Positions 7,479-7,668 of a DNA stretch of 7,668 nt are shown here, piece after piece. The stretch's first letter is position 1. Each line of letters begins with the position of its first letter. Below the pieces are notes generated by a model. The model did no database searches and was not told the origin of the DNA. It was given only the letters and a program-made list of their open reading frames with translations. The stretch covers positions 1 through 7,668 of the forward strand of contig JAESUT010000069.1 in the NCBI GenBank assembly GCA_016762995.1. Direction: 5' to 3'. The position numbers were made by a program, and so were the translations under genes. The stretch is from Gammaproteobacteria bacterium. GTDB taxonomy: Bacteria; Pseudomonadota; Gammaproteobacteria; Pseudomonadales; Pseudohongiellaceae.

Positions 7479-7487
7479 AGTATATCA
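7479..7487 (-). promoter_or_regulatory. Extended -10 promoter candidate for mreC
   Basis: The minus strand reads TGATATACT: a TATACT box (7479-7484), one mismatch from consensus, preceded by the TG of an extended -10 at 7486-7487. The -35 region about 17 bases upstream is poor, which extended -10 promoters tolerate. It lies about 40 bases after the mreB stop, and RNA starting from it would have a leader of about 100 bases carrying the hairpins. It would let mreC-mreD-maf-rng be expressed apart from mreB. Confidence 0.4.
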
Positions 7488-7524
7488 GCCCCGCAAGACG
7501 TACACGAGATAGCCCAGCTGAGGC

Positions 7525-7668
<144 letters not shown>

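Overview
The window is a stretch of chromosome from a gammaproteobacterium. Every supported gene lies on the minus strand, in the order mreB (3' end only), mreC, mreD, maf (yhdE type), rng (RNase G) and yhdP (truncated by the left edge). This is the conserved mre-maf-rng-yhdP arrangement of Gammaproteobacteria such as Escherichia and Pseudomonas. The proteins resemble those families along their whole length but are not enterobacterial in detail. GC content looks middling. I cannot name the genus from sequence alone; a marine or Pseudomonas-related lineage is a guess.

Layout from right to left, which is the direction of transcription. Positions 7525-7668 hold the last 47 codons of mreB. A 153-base gap (7372-7524) follows, with a good extended -10 promoter candidate and a cluster of hairpins, two of which exclude each other. 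Then comes a tight operon: mreC (6385-7371), mreD (5888-6376), maf (5264-5878) and rng (3761-5260), with gaps of 8, 9 and 3 bases. A 210-base gap (3551-3760) separates rng from yhdP. It contains a candidate 49-codon ORF with its own Shine-Dalgarno sequence, whose stop codon overlaps the yhdP start. From 3550 to the left edge is one uninterrupted frame of 1183 codons, read codon by codon without a stop, which is most of YhdP. It has no stop codon inside the window.

Biologically, MreB, MreC and MreD form the scaffold for lateral-wall peptidoglycan synthesis. Maf removes non-canonical or excess nucleoside triphosphates. RNase G processes 16S rRNA 5' ends and some mRNAs. YhdP is an inner-membrane-anchored AsmA-like protein that moves phospholipid towards the outer membrane. 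The cluster therefore joins wall elongation and outer-membrane supply with two housekeeping enzymes.

I found no mobile element, CRISPR array, tRNA or rRNA, and no sign of a novel defence or metabolic system. The points worth a second look are small: the mreC start has no ATG or GTG, the mreB-mreC leader looks like an attenuator, and a possible small protein or leader ORF may be translationally coupled to yhdP.
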